A stretch of DNA of 64,000 bases from Thelephora terrestris (Eukaryota > Basidiomycota > Agaricomycetes > Thelephorales > Thelephoraceae): positions 930,001-994,000 of the forward strand of contig WIUZ02000002.1 in assembly GCA_015956445.1 (NCBI GenBank), given 5' to 3'. Numbering within the stretch: position 1 is the stretch's first letter; each line of letters opens with the position of its first letter. The translations under genes were made by a program, and so were the position numbers. Below, piece by piece: positions 1 to 11,943 of the stretch. A model generated the notes under the pieces. It saw nothing but the letters and a program-made list of their open reading frames with translations. It was not told the DNA's origin and searched no databases.

Positions 1-450
1 CTAGGTTAAGTTGACTATGTCAGGTTAGGTTTGGTCTAGGGTAGGTAAGACAGGATAAGATAGATAAGATAAGATAAGATAAGACCGAACTAGGCCAGGT
101 CAGAGTTAGGTTTAGGGCAGGTTAGGTTTAGGTTTAGGTTTAGGTTTAGGTTTGGTGCTAGGTTAGGTTTAGGGCAGGCTGGGTTTAGAGCAGGTTAGGT
201 TTGGGGTTAGGTTAGGTTAGGTTAGGTTAGGTTAGGTTAGGTTAGGTTAGGTTTAGGTTAGGTTAGGTTAGGTTAGGTTAGGTTTAGGTTAGGTTAGGTT
301 TAGGTTAGGTTAGGTTAGGTTAGGTTAGGTTTAGGTTAGGTTAGGTTAGGTTAGGTTAGGTTTAGGTTAGGTTAGGCCTAGGTTTAGGTCTAGGTTAGGG
401 TTAGGGTTAGGGTTAGGGTTAGGGTTAGGCTAGGTTAGGTTGTCCAGGAC
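1..450. repeat. Telomere-like degenerate array (TTAGG/TTTAGG/TTAGGG)
   Basis: The stretch is almost wholly built from TTAGG and TTTAGG units, with a run of about five perfect TTAGGG units near 398-428 and a GATAA-rich start (about 50-85). The G-rich strand is the plus strand, so it points into the window. A left chromosome end would show CCCTAA on this strand. The array is therefore read as interstitial, or as a window that begins inside a subtelomere. Confidence 0.85.
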
Positions 451-1112
451 TAGGTTTAGGGCTGGTTTATGACCACAAACTGGTCTTTACTTCATGGTGT
501 AATGAATGTTATAGATATATTTGTATTTTCCTATTTTTGTTTTTATTTTTTGGGATTTTTATGAATTTTTTGGGCAAAAAATACATTAATATTGAAATTA
601 TGGGCTATTCAATGAACCAAAAAAATTTTAAAAAGAATAATCTATATTCTGGAATTTTTGGGAATTTTTTCGGATTTTTTCCTGATTTTTCCAGCCAGAA
701 AAACAATTTTTTGGATATTTCTGGAATTGATTTACCATTTTGGGCACTTTCTAGACCTGTGGGAATTTTTCTGGCATTTTTCCGAATTTTTTAGCGCATA
801 ATTTCCTTTTTTGGTAATTTTTGCCAAAATAATTTCTGAGTTGCTTATGTAAGCCACCAAAATTTCCTTTTTTGGTCAGTCACATGACCTGATAACATAA
901 TCAACACCCACTTTTTCCAGTCACATGACCTGCTTATATCAGCCATCAAAATTTCCCTTTTGGGAAAATTTTGATCAGAAATTCCCACAGTCTATTTTTC
1001 ATTATATAAGCGATCCACTCTCCCGCGTCATCCACACCATCGGCACCTGCCTAATTGGGAACACCAGTGCCCGGTCAGCTGGGTCCTAGTCCCCCCATAA
1101 TTTTGATTAATA
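451..1112. other. AT-rich spacer, no gene seen
   Basis: T-rich sequence with reiterated GGAATTTTT-like words from 530 to 800. Two imperfect copies of a block containing CAGTCACATGACCTG lie at about 877 and 918, each near a CAAAATTTCC word. A TATATAAG box at about 1003 could be a promoter, but no convincing exon follows before the CACTA element starts. The open frame at 537-794 is low-complexity F/N/G and is not called. Confidence 0.6.
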
Positions 1113-1291
1113 CACTGTAGGAAAAGATTAGGTCGATTTTCAACCAAATAATATTGACCGAATATCGGTCGAAAATCGACCTAACCATTTGGTCGAAAAA
1201 CCGTGCTATGCCACACTGGGGTTCGGTCGGTTTTTGACCAAACCCACGTCACCTGGGGTTGATGGTCTGATGTCGGCTAGGTCGGTATAAT

Positions 1292-2657
1292 CACTGGGGG
1301 CAGGGGTTGGTTTACTGAGTCAGTAAACTGTGAGTAAATTGCAAGTAAATGGAAAAAGAACCCAGCCAAATACTTGCCTGGCAAGCACAAAGCAAATTCA
1401 CAATTTACTGAGCCAATTTACCTGCAATTTACTGGGTTCAGTATGTGCTCAGTATGTTTACAGTTTACTGGGTCATGTGACCACAGTTTCCCCATTAGGT
1501 AAACCTCGGAAAAATTCACAATTTACTGGACAAATTTACCCACAATTTACTGAGCCACTTGCCCAATCAGTATGTTTCCAATTTGCTGAGTGGTTTGATC
1601 ACAATTTACTGGACTCAGTAAACTGGAAAAAAACCAAACTGGTTTACTGACGACATCCCTGATTGGTCAATTTGAAAAATAACCGAAAATTTACCTGGAC
1701 GTGTCATTGTCAGTAAACTGCAAGTTTTCTTTCAGTAAATTGGAAATACACGTCAGGTAAACTGGGAAAACACGTGACGATTTGATTGTGGTTTACTGGA
1801 CTCAGTAAATCAGAAAAAAACCTAACCAGTTTACTGACGATGTACCTGATTGGGTAATTTGAAAAAAACTCGAAAATTTACCAGGACGTGTCTTTATCAG
1901 TAAACTGCAAGTTTTCTTTCAGTAAATCGCAAATACACGTAAAGTAAACCAGAAAACACGTAAACTTTGAATTTACTTACAGTTTACACGTGTTTTCTGG
2001 TTTACTTTACGTGTATTTGCGATTTACTGAAAGAAAACTTGCAGTTTACTGATAAAGACACGTCCTGGTAAATTTTCGAGTTTTTTTCAAATTACCCAAT
2101 CAGGCACATTGTCAGTAAACTGGTTAGGTTTTTATCTGATTTACTGAGTCCAGTAAACCATGATAAAATCATCACGTGTTTTCCCAGTTTACCTGACGTG
2201 TATTTCCAATTTACTGAAAGAAAACTTGCAGTTTACTGACAATGACACGTCCAGGTAAATTTTCGTTTATTTTTAAAATTGACCAATCAGGGACGTTGTC
2301 AGTAAACCAGTTTGGTTTTTTTCCAGTTTACTGAGTCCAGTAAACTGTGATCAAACTGCTCAGCAAATTAAAAACATACTGATTGGGCAAGTGGCTCAGT
2401 AAATTGCAGGTAAATTTATTCAGTAAATTGTGAATTTTTCCGAGGTTTACCTAATGGGGAAACTGTGGTCACATGACCCAGTAAACTGTAAACATACTGA
2501 GCGCATACTGAACCCAGTGAATTGCAGGTAAATTGGCTCAGTAAATTGTGAATTTGCTTTGTGCTTGCCAGGCAAGTATTTCACTAGGTTCTTTTTCCAT
2601 TTGCTTGTGATTTACTCACAGTTTACTGACTCAGTAAACCAACCCCTGCCCCCAGTG
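1292..2657. mobile_element. Foldback element, CACTGGGGGCA family, arm type A (copy 1)
   Basis: An almost complete palindrome of about 1.37 kb with its centre near 1980. It begins CACTGGGGGCAGGGGTTGG and ends with the inverse. The arms are reiterations of CAGTAAACTG/CAGTAAATTG-like words. It is a close relative of 12432-13799. Its flanks (AAT and ACC) do not form the expected 3-bp duplication, unlike the other family members here. It lies in the 5' subterminal region of the CACTA element. Confidence 0.85.
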
Positions 2658-2698
2658 ACCTCTGCCAAGCCTCTGCCTATCCCTACTATTGTACAGGG

Positions 2699-5600
2699 AT
2701 GGGCCGGAACATTTTCTGCACCTGTTGTTCACAATATGTGACTTCCAATCGCTACGAGGAACATGTGAAGCGGGCATCTATGGCAACAATGGTTTCAACC
2801 TTCGCTGGGCCTGCACCCCCCTTGCTGGCAGACTTTGGTTGTGAGTTTGAGTCAACTTACCACAAGCAAACCATTGATAACTCTGCTTCAAATAGATAAT
2901 GCCATGGATTTTCAGGAAGCACCACCTGATATTGAATCCTGGTTTCCATCCAATCTCTCAGAGACAGATGCTGGGCACCGCTTTTGGACCATCAGTGATG
3001 ATGACTTTGAGCCAGACACTGCCATATATCAGCAAGACCTACCTCCTGAGATAGACCCACCAGTTTATGATGAACACAGCGAGGGAGCAGCTCGAGATGC
3101 TGGACCTGACGAGCCAACAATCACCCCAGAAGAGAGTGCTTATTTAAAATTCCTGGAGAATCTGAAGTACAGTGCGTCCATTATCTATTATTCTGCTTTG
3201 TATAGGCTTCTGACATGTCTCTATGAAAGGTGGAGATCTCTCTGAATACGAACAGAAAATTTGCCGCCTCTTTGCCTACCTGGTGCGCTCTGGACAGTCA
3301 AAGGAAAAGTTTGCGATGCTTCCTTTTGTGTACCCAGATGCACCAGAGGGCTTCTTCCCCTCCGAGTACACGATCCGTTCACGTGCCACAAAACTCAGCC
3401 GTATCGAACCGAAACACTACGTCTGCTGCATCAAGTCTTGTGTTTGTTACGCTGGGATTTATGCTTCATTGGATACTTGTCCAGAATGCAAGGAGCCCCG
3501 TTTCCATGGTGTCAATTCCCAGGGAAAGCCTCGACCCCACCGCCAGTTCACCTATATTCCCATCACCCAGAGATTACACGATTATCTCGCCAACCAGTCA
3601 ATGGCTCAAATGATGCGATATCGTGCAGACTATCCACACACTCCTGGGACCTTCAAGGACATCTTCGACGGAAAGGACTATCAAGCCCTCCGTGGAACAC
3701 CAATTTCAGTCAACGGTACCCCACTCAAGTCTGGTGCGCGATACTTTGAAGATCCTCGAGACGTTGCCCTTGGCCTTTCAACAGATGGTTTTGGAATATT
3801 CAGCCGCAGTCAAGCCACAGCCTGGCCACTCATTCTATTCAACTACAATCTCCCCCCTGAGACTCGATTTCACGTTGACAACATCATTCCCCTTGGTATC
3901 ATCCCTGGACCCAACAAGCCAGCCATTCCAGACTCATTCCTCATTCCCCTTCTTGAGGAGTTATATCAACTTGCAAAGGGTGTCGAGACGTATGACGCGG
4001 TCTCAGAGTCAATGTTCTACCTCCGCGCCTTTCTCCTCATCATTTTTGGAGACATGCCTGCAATCTCCATGTTGATGAAAACGAAAGGTGTCAATGGTCT
4101 CTCTCCCTGTCGAGCCTGTGCCATCAAGGCGATACCCATCCCTGGCGACACCAACAAAACCCACTATGTTCCCCTCTCCACCAACCTTGCTGGCCTTTGC
4201 TGATTCCATGAGGAGTTGATGAGGCAAGCTAAGGAAGTTGACCAGGCTCCTACCCAGACAGCTGCTGATGCCCTAGCAAAGGAGTATGGAATCAAGGGTA
4301 CACCTATCCTTTCTTTTCTTGACTCTATTGCCTTCCCTCAGTCCTTCCCTTTCGACTTCATGCACATCGCCTGGGAGAATGTCATCAAGGCTCTTGTTGC
4401 CCACTGGACAGGTGAGTTCAAGGGACTTGGCCAAGGGATTGAATACTATGAGCTGGGCAAGGCTTGGAAGTCAATTGGTGAACTTGGAGCAAGTTCAAAC
4501 CCAACAATCCCTTCAGCATATGGACCGCGGATTCCAGATGTTTCCCAAAAAGGATCTTTTATGTCCGCTGATATGTGAACCTTCTGGACAAAGTTTCTGG
4601 CCCCTGTTCTATTGCGGAAGGCTTTCCAGAAGTCGGAATATTTTGAACACTTCATTGACCTTGTGAAACTTTTCAACATCTGCCTTCAATTTGAGATCTC
4701 CCAGGCAGAGGTTGAAAAACTCCGTGAGGGCTTTGAAAAATGGGTTCAAGGTCATGAGCGTCAGTTTCTCTGGTCCCTCAGATATCCATTAGTCATGACT
4801 CCCTTATAGGATCTACTACCAGAACAACCCAAAGCATCTACCTACTTGCACGCTGCCAATCCATACCCTCCTTCACCTTGCTGATTGCATTGAATCCTGG
4901 GGACCAGTTTGGTGTTACTGGTCATTTCCTATGGACCGCTTCTGTGGATTCCTCAAACCTGGTGTGTCAAGTATGCGCCATCCCTATGCCAGCATGGATC
5001 AGTATCTTCTGGACTGGGTTATGCTGTGGCACATTGGGACCATCTACAACATCAAGGATATGCTTCAACTCAAAGCACCAAAGAAAGAATCAGAGGGGTC
5101 CTCATTCCATGGCTGTAGGTCTCAAGCATTGCATTTAGATCTCACCTGTTAACTTGATGCCTAATTAGATGACACATGCGAGCTCATATCTCTCTGTAAT
5201 CCCACACCCCCAGTAGGGCCTGAGTTCTGGAAGAAGATTATCTCCCACTTTCGTATCCGCTTCTCTGAACTCCACCCCACTGGCAAGCAGGTTGAACAAC
5301 ACCTCCAGCAGGAAGCAGGGATCTATGGATGGGAGAAGGTTAAGCGAACTGACTCTGAAGCAGGTGACACAATGAAGGCTGCTGCTTTTGCTGGGCAGCA
5401 AGCAGACTCACGAAGCACATCTTACATCAGAGTATGTCTGCACTGTCATTCTTTTTTTTCATTCTCATGTCAGTTCTAGTATGAAATTCTTGAGCACATT
5501 GGAGGTGGATACCGACCTAAGACTTTTTATGGACGACTGGAGCACATCTACACCATCACCTTCCCAAATGGATGTCAAGGTCTTCAATTATTTCACCCAA

Positions 5601-5842
5601 CAACATACATCCTTGCCTGCATTCGCCGGTGCAAGATTAGAAGAGATGATCCACAGCTCACCCGCCTCGACATCCACCTCTACAAGGAGCGAGATGAAAT
5701 CCACCTTGATGTCACTGACATTACCAGTGTCCAGTGTTTAGTTGGTCGTGTCAGGGATGGGTCTGACGGCTGGGCAATCATAGATCGCAGTGGAACGCTT
5801 GCGCAGGCAGTCTACCTTGGTGAAGAGTCATTTGGGGGCTAA
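2699..5842 (+). pseudogene. Tnp2-type CACTA transposase, inactivated
   Basis: This is the Tnp2 family transposase that would cut and paste the CACTA element. The N-terminal part has a short Cys/His segment (about 2717-2780, CTCCSQ then a downstream HVKR). The core at 3223-4200 carries the family signature DGFGIFSRSQATAWPL and a CPEC zinc pair. It continues through 4216-4578, 4612-4800 and 4807-5130 (WSFPMDRFCGFLKP) to a C-terminal block with WAIIDRSG ending at a stop at 5840-5842. Two in-frame stops break it: TGA at 4201-4203, where relatives read Arg (CGA to TGA), and TGA at 4576-4578, where relatives read Trp. Introns near 4790-4809, 5115-5219 and 5430-5480 look real. The family call is firm from recall; exact exon ends are approximate. 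Confidence 0.85.
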
Positions 5843-6323
5843 ATAGTTTATTGTAGAGGCTACATGACTCAGGTTTAAGTATACAACATATGCTTCAAAA
5901 CAATAATTGACAAGATCAGCCTAAATACCGCCATTCCATGCTGTTGCTGGAGATGTCAGCCTCAATGCCATCGCCGCCACCATTGGTTTCCATGCCATCG
6001 TCGACCATCGCCTCATCGTTCAACCATATGGCTCATAACCTCCACAGATGGGACCCTGCCAACGCCTCGCTCACCACAGTCACCTTGTTGCTGGACATAA
6101 TGTCGAGTTGAAGCGACAGTAGTGAATTATGCACGTGTCGTGTTTCGTCACAGAACATTTGCGCACGTGGCGTTAGTGCGTGTTGGGGGTATCATGGATT
6201 GATTCCGTGCGTTCAAAGTCGGTCTTGTTGAAATCCAGTTCGATCTCGAGTTTGGCTTCGCAGAGGGTGTGGCTTTTAGGAAGAAGGCTACGAGGAACGA
6301 GACGATCGCTGGTTGATGGCAGG

Positions 6324-6824
6324 CACTGGGGGCAAGGGCACCTGGAATCGGTGATTACATCTTGATTACATGGTGAATTCATGTGCACTTTTCAATGATT
6401 GTAATCGCTGATTCCAGGTTGATTACATTTCAAATGTTACCTTGACATGTAATCCAGCCAATGTCCACCAATTACATTTGAAATGTTCTCTACAAATGTT
6501 TCTGGGATGTTTTTTACCTGTCGGCAAAAATGATACTGCAATGTAGTCAACATGTTCTTCGATCGTCCGAGATGTAATCTAAATGCGCTCAAAAACATGA
6601 GATGCTTTCACAATGTGCCCAGTGGGCACATTCAGGAAACATTGCTTGGGAACATTTTGAGGAAATTTCAGATGGAGTTGGTGGGCACAGTTGAATTACA
6701 TGTCAAGGTAACATTTGAAATGTAATCAACCTGGAATCGGTGATTACAATCATTGAAAAGTGCACATGAACTCACCATGTAATCAAGATGTAATCACTGA
6801 TTCCAGGTGCCCCTGCCCCCAGTG
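6324..6824. mobile_element. Foldback element, CACTGGGGGCA family, arm type B (501 bp)
   Basis: Begins CACTGGGGGCAAGGGCACC and ends with the near-inverse at 6824. It is flanked by AGG on both sides (6321-6323 and 6825-6827). The arms are inverted copies of each other, centred near 6570, and repeat TGATTACATT/AATGTAATCA words that are not found in the other arm types. It sits between the transposase and the right end of the CACTA element. Confidence 0.9.
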
Positions 6825-7560
6825 AGGGTCAGTTGGTTTTGGGGGATCGTGAGGGGGTGTGGTGGTGAGTTGAGTATATGTACCTGCGAAGGAGTGAATG
6901 ACTAATGCGCCCATGAGACCTGCGTTCGCGGCATCCCCGAGTGCTGAAGGGTGTCCGGTGCTACTCGCCGTTGCGCTCAGTAGCTGAGCCTCCATAGCAG
7001 CAAAGAACGTCATCTGTAAAGCACGCACAGGCCAATTCAGCTCCGCAGCAGGGGGGGGAAGGTCGAAAAACCCACAATTAAGCTGATCGCTGACAACCTA
7101 TCCTTCCACGACTGGATCAGGTTTTCCCTTGCTTGGTGCCACGCCTCCTTGTCGAAATGGTCCTGGTCGTCCTGGGTCCCTTGAATGCAGAAGAGGGAGA
7201 GTATATTAGGTTAGAATGGGGGAAACCGTTCGTTTTCGCACATGGACCTACATTGGCTCAAGGGTCGGAGGTGGTATGAGGCTTGAGAGAGATGTACGGC
7301 GGCTTCTGGGTCTTTTCCTTCGGGCGGGATGTCTGCGAGAGGGTCGGCACTAGCGGGGCCCCATCGCGTTGGATTTCTAATGCCACAAAAGCCTCTTAGA
7401 ACTACAAAGCCATGCCAACCAGTGTCCATCACCGCAGTGAGGCCGAGGGATGGCTCACAGGTTAGCATGGACCGGAAGGGTACGAATGTTCTGAGGAGAT
7501 CTCGCGACACCGTATGAGCCATACCGACCGGTTCCCGGAGCTTGCATCCTGTTATACCTG

Positions 7561-7851
7561 TTATTTGATGCTTTCGTCGTCGTCAGCCTTGATGCTGTCA
7601 TCAATATTAGTACCAGTCTTGATGGCCCACTCACACAAACGGGGTACACAAACCCAGGCCAGAATCGGCTCATCCAAATCGCCTTCCGGATCCCTTTCCA
7701 ACACTTGTTGGCCTCGTCCTTGCATTCCCCATATTGATCGCAAATGGTGGCGGAGACAGCGGGTCAAAGCGTTCCCGAACTCCGAGCCCAAATCAACCAA
7801 ACGTTGACCGGTTTGGCAACGGGCAAAATTCAAATCACTCCAGTCGACCAA
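7561..7851 (-). CDS. Possible accessory exon in the CACTA element, unknown
   Basis: A 96-codon open frame on the minus strand between the Tnp2 gene and the right terminus. It starts MVDWSDLNFARCQ and ends in an acidic Asp/Glu run. A GTGAGT donor-like site lies inside it at about 7632. Further minus-strand frames at 7211-7522 could be later exons (acceptor-like sequence near 7560), but no frame is continuous enough to prove a gene. CACTA elements often carry a second gene, which makes this worth recording; no homologue is recognised. Confidence 0.3.
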   Translation of the reverse strand: MVDWSDLNFARCQTGQRLVDLGSEFGNALTRCLRHHLRSIWGMQGRGQQVLERDPEGDLDEPILAWVCVPRLCEWAIKTGTNIDDSIKADDDESIK

Positions 7852-7995
7852 AGTTTGGTCGGAATTGGTCGGAAAGAAAGTGGCAGGTGTAATTACAAAT
7901 CACGAACTACCCGAAACCGACCGAACTTTGGTCGAACTATAGCCAAGTGACCAAACTTTGGTCGAAAACTGACCTAATCTTTTCCTACAGTGATA

Positions 7996-8098
7996 CTCTA
8001 TGAGTAAAATTTGCCCCCTTGGGGGCATTGAGGAACTCATGAGAAAAATCATTCACTTTTAAGACAAAACGTCACAAAGTCTTAATCATTTTAATAAG
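7996..8098. other. Short spacer between CACTA element and LTR-type unit
   Basis: About 100 bp of AT-rich sequence with no gene signal. It ends in ATAAG (8094-8098). The same five bases follow the right end of the LTR-type unit at 30530-30534, so this is possibly its target duplication. Confidence 0.4.
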
Positions 8099-8660
8099 TA
8101 CTACTGCTAGTGGCAACCTCAACGTACGTCCGAACATGAGGAGGTCGGGCCTAGACTCATGGGACATGAGGGATTACAGATTCGCTGGCGTTTCACACTA
8201 ATGGCTGCTTCCACATTCGCTTGGCTAACCAAAAGGAGTCTAAGGCACTCCTTCTAAATAACGGTGATTCCTTCCTCCAGTTAGGAGACTGTGATGTGAC
8301 TGTCCACGTGTGGGATCAGGGTCCAGGGTTTGTCATTATCATGATGTCATAAAAGAGTCATCAGGGTCGTAAAGGGGTTCGTAAAGGGGTCATCAAGGTC
8401 ATGAGACCTATTTTTAGTGCACGCGTGTTCTCAGCGTTCCGGAACGAAGTTCTTCCAAGGCCGTCCCGTGGGCTGAGGTGTCAGCTTGATGTAGTAAGCC
8501 AACGATGATGGTACAGTGGCGGAAGTTGATGTGACCCAGACCAATGAGGTTCGTCGAGGTAGGTCACGTGAAGGATCACTGATCTAGGCTATAAGAAGGT
8601 CGTCTTCTTGGAGCCATCCTTGATCAGCAACACCAGCAACTTCCCCATCATCCTACCAAA

Positions 8661-9480
8661 ATGTCTTTCCCCAACAACCATACCTACCAAGTCGCCAATG
8701 GTATCTCCACCATCTCCCGTATTGACCGCTGTGCCGCCAACCGCAAGAGCTACGCCAGTGAGGCGGGGGTTCCATACACCACCGATGAACAGGTGGGGAG
8801 GAGCTTGAAATAACTTTTGTTAATTCTAACTCTTTCTCAATGATCTTGGAGGTCGTCAAGCAGGTGGACGCTGAACGTCTCAGGGAGACGATCCCGCATC
8901 TGATGGGGTTGACCTGGGATGATGAGCTCTGGGTCCGGTCCATGATCGCCGAGAAGGTGATCTTCCAAATGAGGGGTAGGTTCAGGGAGTTGGAGCATCC
9001 AATCAAGAAGGAGCTCTGGTACACCCTGCAGAGAGGGATCTACGCTACGATCAGGGCCTGTTGGAGCACGGGGCAACCATTCCTCGGGCTGTCCGCCACG
9101 CCACTGCTTCCACCACGCTGTTGTGGTCGCTGGTTCGAGAGGGGGAAAGCCGGGTAGGTTTTCCGTTTGGATATATTCAAGTATGACTCTCAACTAACCA
9201 AACTGCCTAGGTTGAACGGTTGGAGCATGAGGTGAAAGAGGCGAAGGCTGAAGTGCTTCGTCAGTCAGCCGAGGGTCTCTTGATGAAGGAGACCATGGCT
9301 GCCTTCCAGAAGGGGACGAACAAGGCGTTGGAGGCGATGGTGGCTAACCATCAAGAGCTGGTCGCCGGCCTGAAGGTTTGGGATGTCAACATCAGGAAGG
9401 CCCTGGATACAAGGGACGATCGCCTGGATAGGCACTCGAAGAAGATTGGGGATGAAAGCGCAAAGGTTATTTCAGCCTTT
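8661..9480 (+). pseudogene. 5' half of the LTR-unit gene (copy of the 479-aa gene)
   Basis: Start ATG at 8661 (MSFPNNHTYQVANG). Exons 1-3 correspond one for one to the intact minus-strand copy at 15513-17251: N-terminal MSFPNNHT exon, donor after DEQ near 8792; a middle exon with LRETIPHLMGLTWDDELW; and a coiled-coil-like exon ending near 9463 at ESAK. The frame shifts near the end of the second exon relative to the intact copy. The following intron is interrupted at 9480 by the CACTGGGGGCA element. The rest of the gene resumes at 28413. Confidence 0.75.
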
Positions 9481-9834
9481 CACTGGGGGCAGACCCCTAC
9501 TTGCCTGGCAGGCAAATTGAGGGTTTTTTGAGGGTTTTTTAACAATTTACTCAGATTTTACCCAGTGGGTTAATTGTGAACAAATTCAAAACTTACCCAC
9601 CACTTTGCCCACACTTTGATCAGTGGGTAAGTTTTAAATTTGTTCTGAACAAGCTCATCAGTTTGCCCACGAGATACTTCTTTGACAAAGCTCCAAGGGT
9701 TCTTTCACAAATTGCACAAAATGTGTCCACCATATTATCTGAGCCACTTGCCCAGGGTTCTTTCACAAATTACCCAGAAATTTGCCCACAACATGTTCAA
9801 TCATGTACACAGTGGGATTGTTGAGAGTTTGTTG

Positions 9835-10745
9835 TGATTACATCAAAGAAAACTTGGTGGGTATGTTACTGAGTATGTTGTTGAACTAGCTGAACACTCC
9901 GGGTAGTCGGATACCCTAGAAAGAGTGGACAAGCAGTTGAGGTGGGTACCGGTTGAGTGTTGAGTTCTGTACGACCACCGGAACAGAAGATCTGTTCAGG
10001 GATGCCCGAAGATGTCTGGAGAATCACCGGGGAAGACTGCAATGACTAGAGTAAAGCGCAAGATTCGAGACAAAGCAGAGAGAGATAGGAACTGAGGTTG
10101 CGGAGAGTTGCGATGGAGAATCACCGCGAAGTCGTAAGGTAGTGGAGGTAGGCTTTGGTAGGAGCAGCAATAAGACACAGAGAAGCTGAGAACTTTGACT
10201 TGAGAACTGGAGAGCGAACCGGGAAACTGGAGAACCTGGACTGGAACTGAACTGGGGGATCTGAGTCGATGGATTTCAGGCTATCTAAGACACAGTATAT
10301 AAAGGAAACCGAAGAATCTCCTAAATAAGCAGTGTCGAGATAGTCTGTGAGAGAGAAGGGGGAATGGAAAAGCGAAACTAAGAGGAACTTGGTGAGAGGG
10401 GTAACTACTAGGGGGGGAATGACGACGAAGGCTGAGTAACTACAGGGATGATGACGAAGGGGTGACGACGGCACGAGAGGAAGCCGCGTCATACAGGAGA
10501 AGACGCAGGGGAACAGGAATCGAGAGCGGAAGATAGCAATGGAGGCAAATGCCCGGAGAACGGAACGGAACGGGGAATGGAACTGATCGATCGACGGGGA
10601 AGTTCTGATCGATAAGGAATCGCGGGGACGAGAGCGCAGAACGATGGGATAACCGGAGATCGATGGCGGGAGGAATCAATAACGATAGATAGCGATGGCG
10701 GAGGGCTAGAACGAGGGTCGAAACGAGGATGAAAGGCGAGGGGAA
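9835..10745. other. Central part of the 9481-28412 element, no gene seen
   Basis: Purine-rich on the plus strand with scattered GGAGAATCACCG repeats (about 10017 and 10113). The minus-strand frames at 9996-10754 are serine/proline/leucine-rich with no recognisable domain and are treated as compositional. Confidence 0.5.
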
Positions 10746-10990
10746 CATCAGCAAACTTGTCCCAGCCCGATCTGGCCAGACGGAGAATGCCGGGCCAGAT
10801 CAGGCCAGCCGAACCAAGATCCTGCGGGCGCCCCGCTGATCTTGATCCGACGAGGGACCAGTTCGACCCTTGGTGTGACCCAAGTGTGACCGGGGGTTCT
10901 GCCAGCCCAGATCACATGAGACGTGGCCATATCTGGCGGACGCCCTGCAGACCTTCGCAGTTGAGGACGGTCGGGCCTCAACTGTACAGT

Positions 10991-11031
10991 AGTAGTCACA
11001 CGTAGTCACAGATATATATAATTAATAAAAT
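10991..11031 (+). promoter_or_regulatory. Duplicated promoter block of the small-gene pair (copy 1)
   Basis: GTAGTCACA-type words followed by an ATATATATAATTAA TATA-like stretch (11012-11027) about 55 bp before the ATG at 11082. The same arrangement recurs at 11828-11865, before the second gene copy. Confidence 0.55.
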
Positions 11032-11081
11032 ATGAGATATGGCACAAGTGCGACCGCCTTCCCCCTTTTCCCTCTGCAAAA

Positions 11082-11677
11082 ATGGCCGGACTGCCCTTCA
11101 CCATTCATTTACACCCTACTCGCGATTCCCCCTTCCAGTGGATGCCCCCCCGCCTGGAGGAAAGATACCTGGAGCAAGCGAGGATTCAACGCCAACACCA
11201 GTGAGTCTGCCATCAATTACTCAATTGAATGTCATACCTGACAGCGCTTCCCATCAGGAACGCTTATTTTGACGCGGTCTCCAGCCTTTGCACGCCGAGA
11301 GTCCGGACCTTGATCTCGGCACATTGCCGAGAACGCCTCAACACGCTCAACGCGGCGGCGGAAGCCGCCATCAAAGAGAATGTGGCAGACGCCGACCCGG
11401 AATATGCAATGATGATCAACACGTTCACTCAGCTCGAGCTGAGTTATTATCTAAGCGAACAGTACCTGTAAGTTTTTCATTTATGTAACGTTCGCCCAGA
11501 CTGACTCGGCATGTTCCTAGGGAAGCGTACGAGGCGCTCATCAAAGCCATCGGCATGCCGTTCTTCGATGTCGCCGGAGACCGCCTCAACAAAAAAGACG
11601 ACCGCAAGGCAACCGAAGAAGAGAGCGAGGCAGACATGTTCTTGTTCCTCGCTCAAGCAGCGGCCATGCACGCATGA
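11082..11677 (+). CDS. Small helical protein, unknown (161 aa, 3 exons), tandem copy 1
   Basis: Model: 11082-11200, 11258-11467, 11521-11677. Both introns (57 and 53 bp) have GT..AG ends and keep the frame, giving 162 codons with TGA at 11675. The protein begins MAGLPFTIHLHPTR, is rich in Ala, Glu, Leu and Arg, and reads as mostly helical; there is no signal peptide or membrane segment. I do not recognise the family. The gene lies just inside the left end of Plavaka element 1 and is followed by a diverged tandem copy with the same exon layout, which supports the model. The conserved coding frame between copies suggests it once mattered. It may be cargo, or an accessory gene of the element. 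Confidence 0.65.
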
Positions 11678-11943
11678 GCGAACCGGGTATTTTGAGTAGC
11701 CGAAAAAAAATTGTATGTTTTTTGTATGTTTTTGTATGTTTTTTGTATGTTTTTTTCAATGTAAATGACTCGCCTGCAAACTCGACCTCAGGCCCCTGCC
11801 AGCAGGCTCAGCTGTATAGTGCAACTCGTAGTCACACGCGGTCACACTAATATATATAATTAAAAAAACATGAGATCATCAGATTGAATAGTGACAAGTC
11901 CGAGCGCCGCCTTCCCCTTTCCTCTACAAAACCGACGAGCACC

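Larger units (their letters stand above)
1113..7992 (+). mobile_element. Complete CACTA (CMC) DNA transposon with CACTG ends
   Basis: The left end CACTGTAGGAAAAGATTAGG at 1113 is matched in inverted form at the right end, 7971-7992. The element is flanked by the 3-bp direct repeat ATA (1110-1112 and 7993-7995), as expected for the CACTA superfamily. Subterminal regions are dense in GGTCGAAA/TTTCGACC words (1131-1250 and 7840-7975), the usual transposase-binding architecture. It carries a Tnp2-type transposase on the plus strand that now has nonsense codons. Two unrelated foldback elements sit inside, at 1292-2657 and 6324-6824. Confidence 0.92.

Noticed and set aside
537-794. 85-codon open frame rich in Phe, Asn and Gly
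   Set aside because: It arises from GGAATTTTT-like repeats in AT-rich spacer; no domain, no intron signals.
1330-1650. 106-codon frame repeated almost identically at 12479-12790
   Set aside because: Both lie in the arm of the same foldback element; similarity of the peptides follows from DNA repetition, not from coding constraint.
9996-10754. Minus-strand Ser/Pro/Leu-rich frames
   Set aside because: Overlapping frames in purine-rich DNA with no splice pattern or motif.
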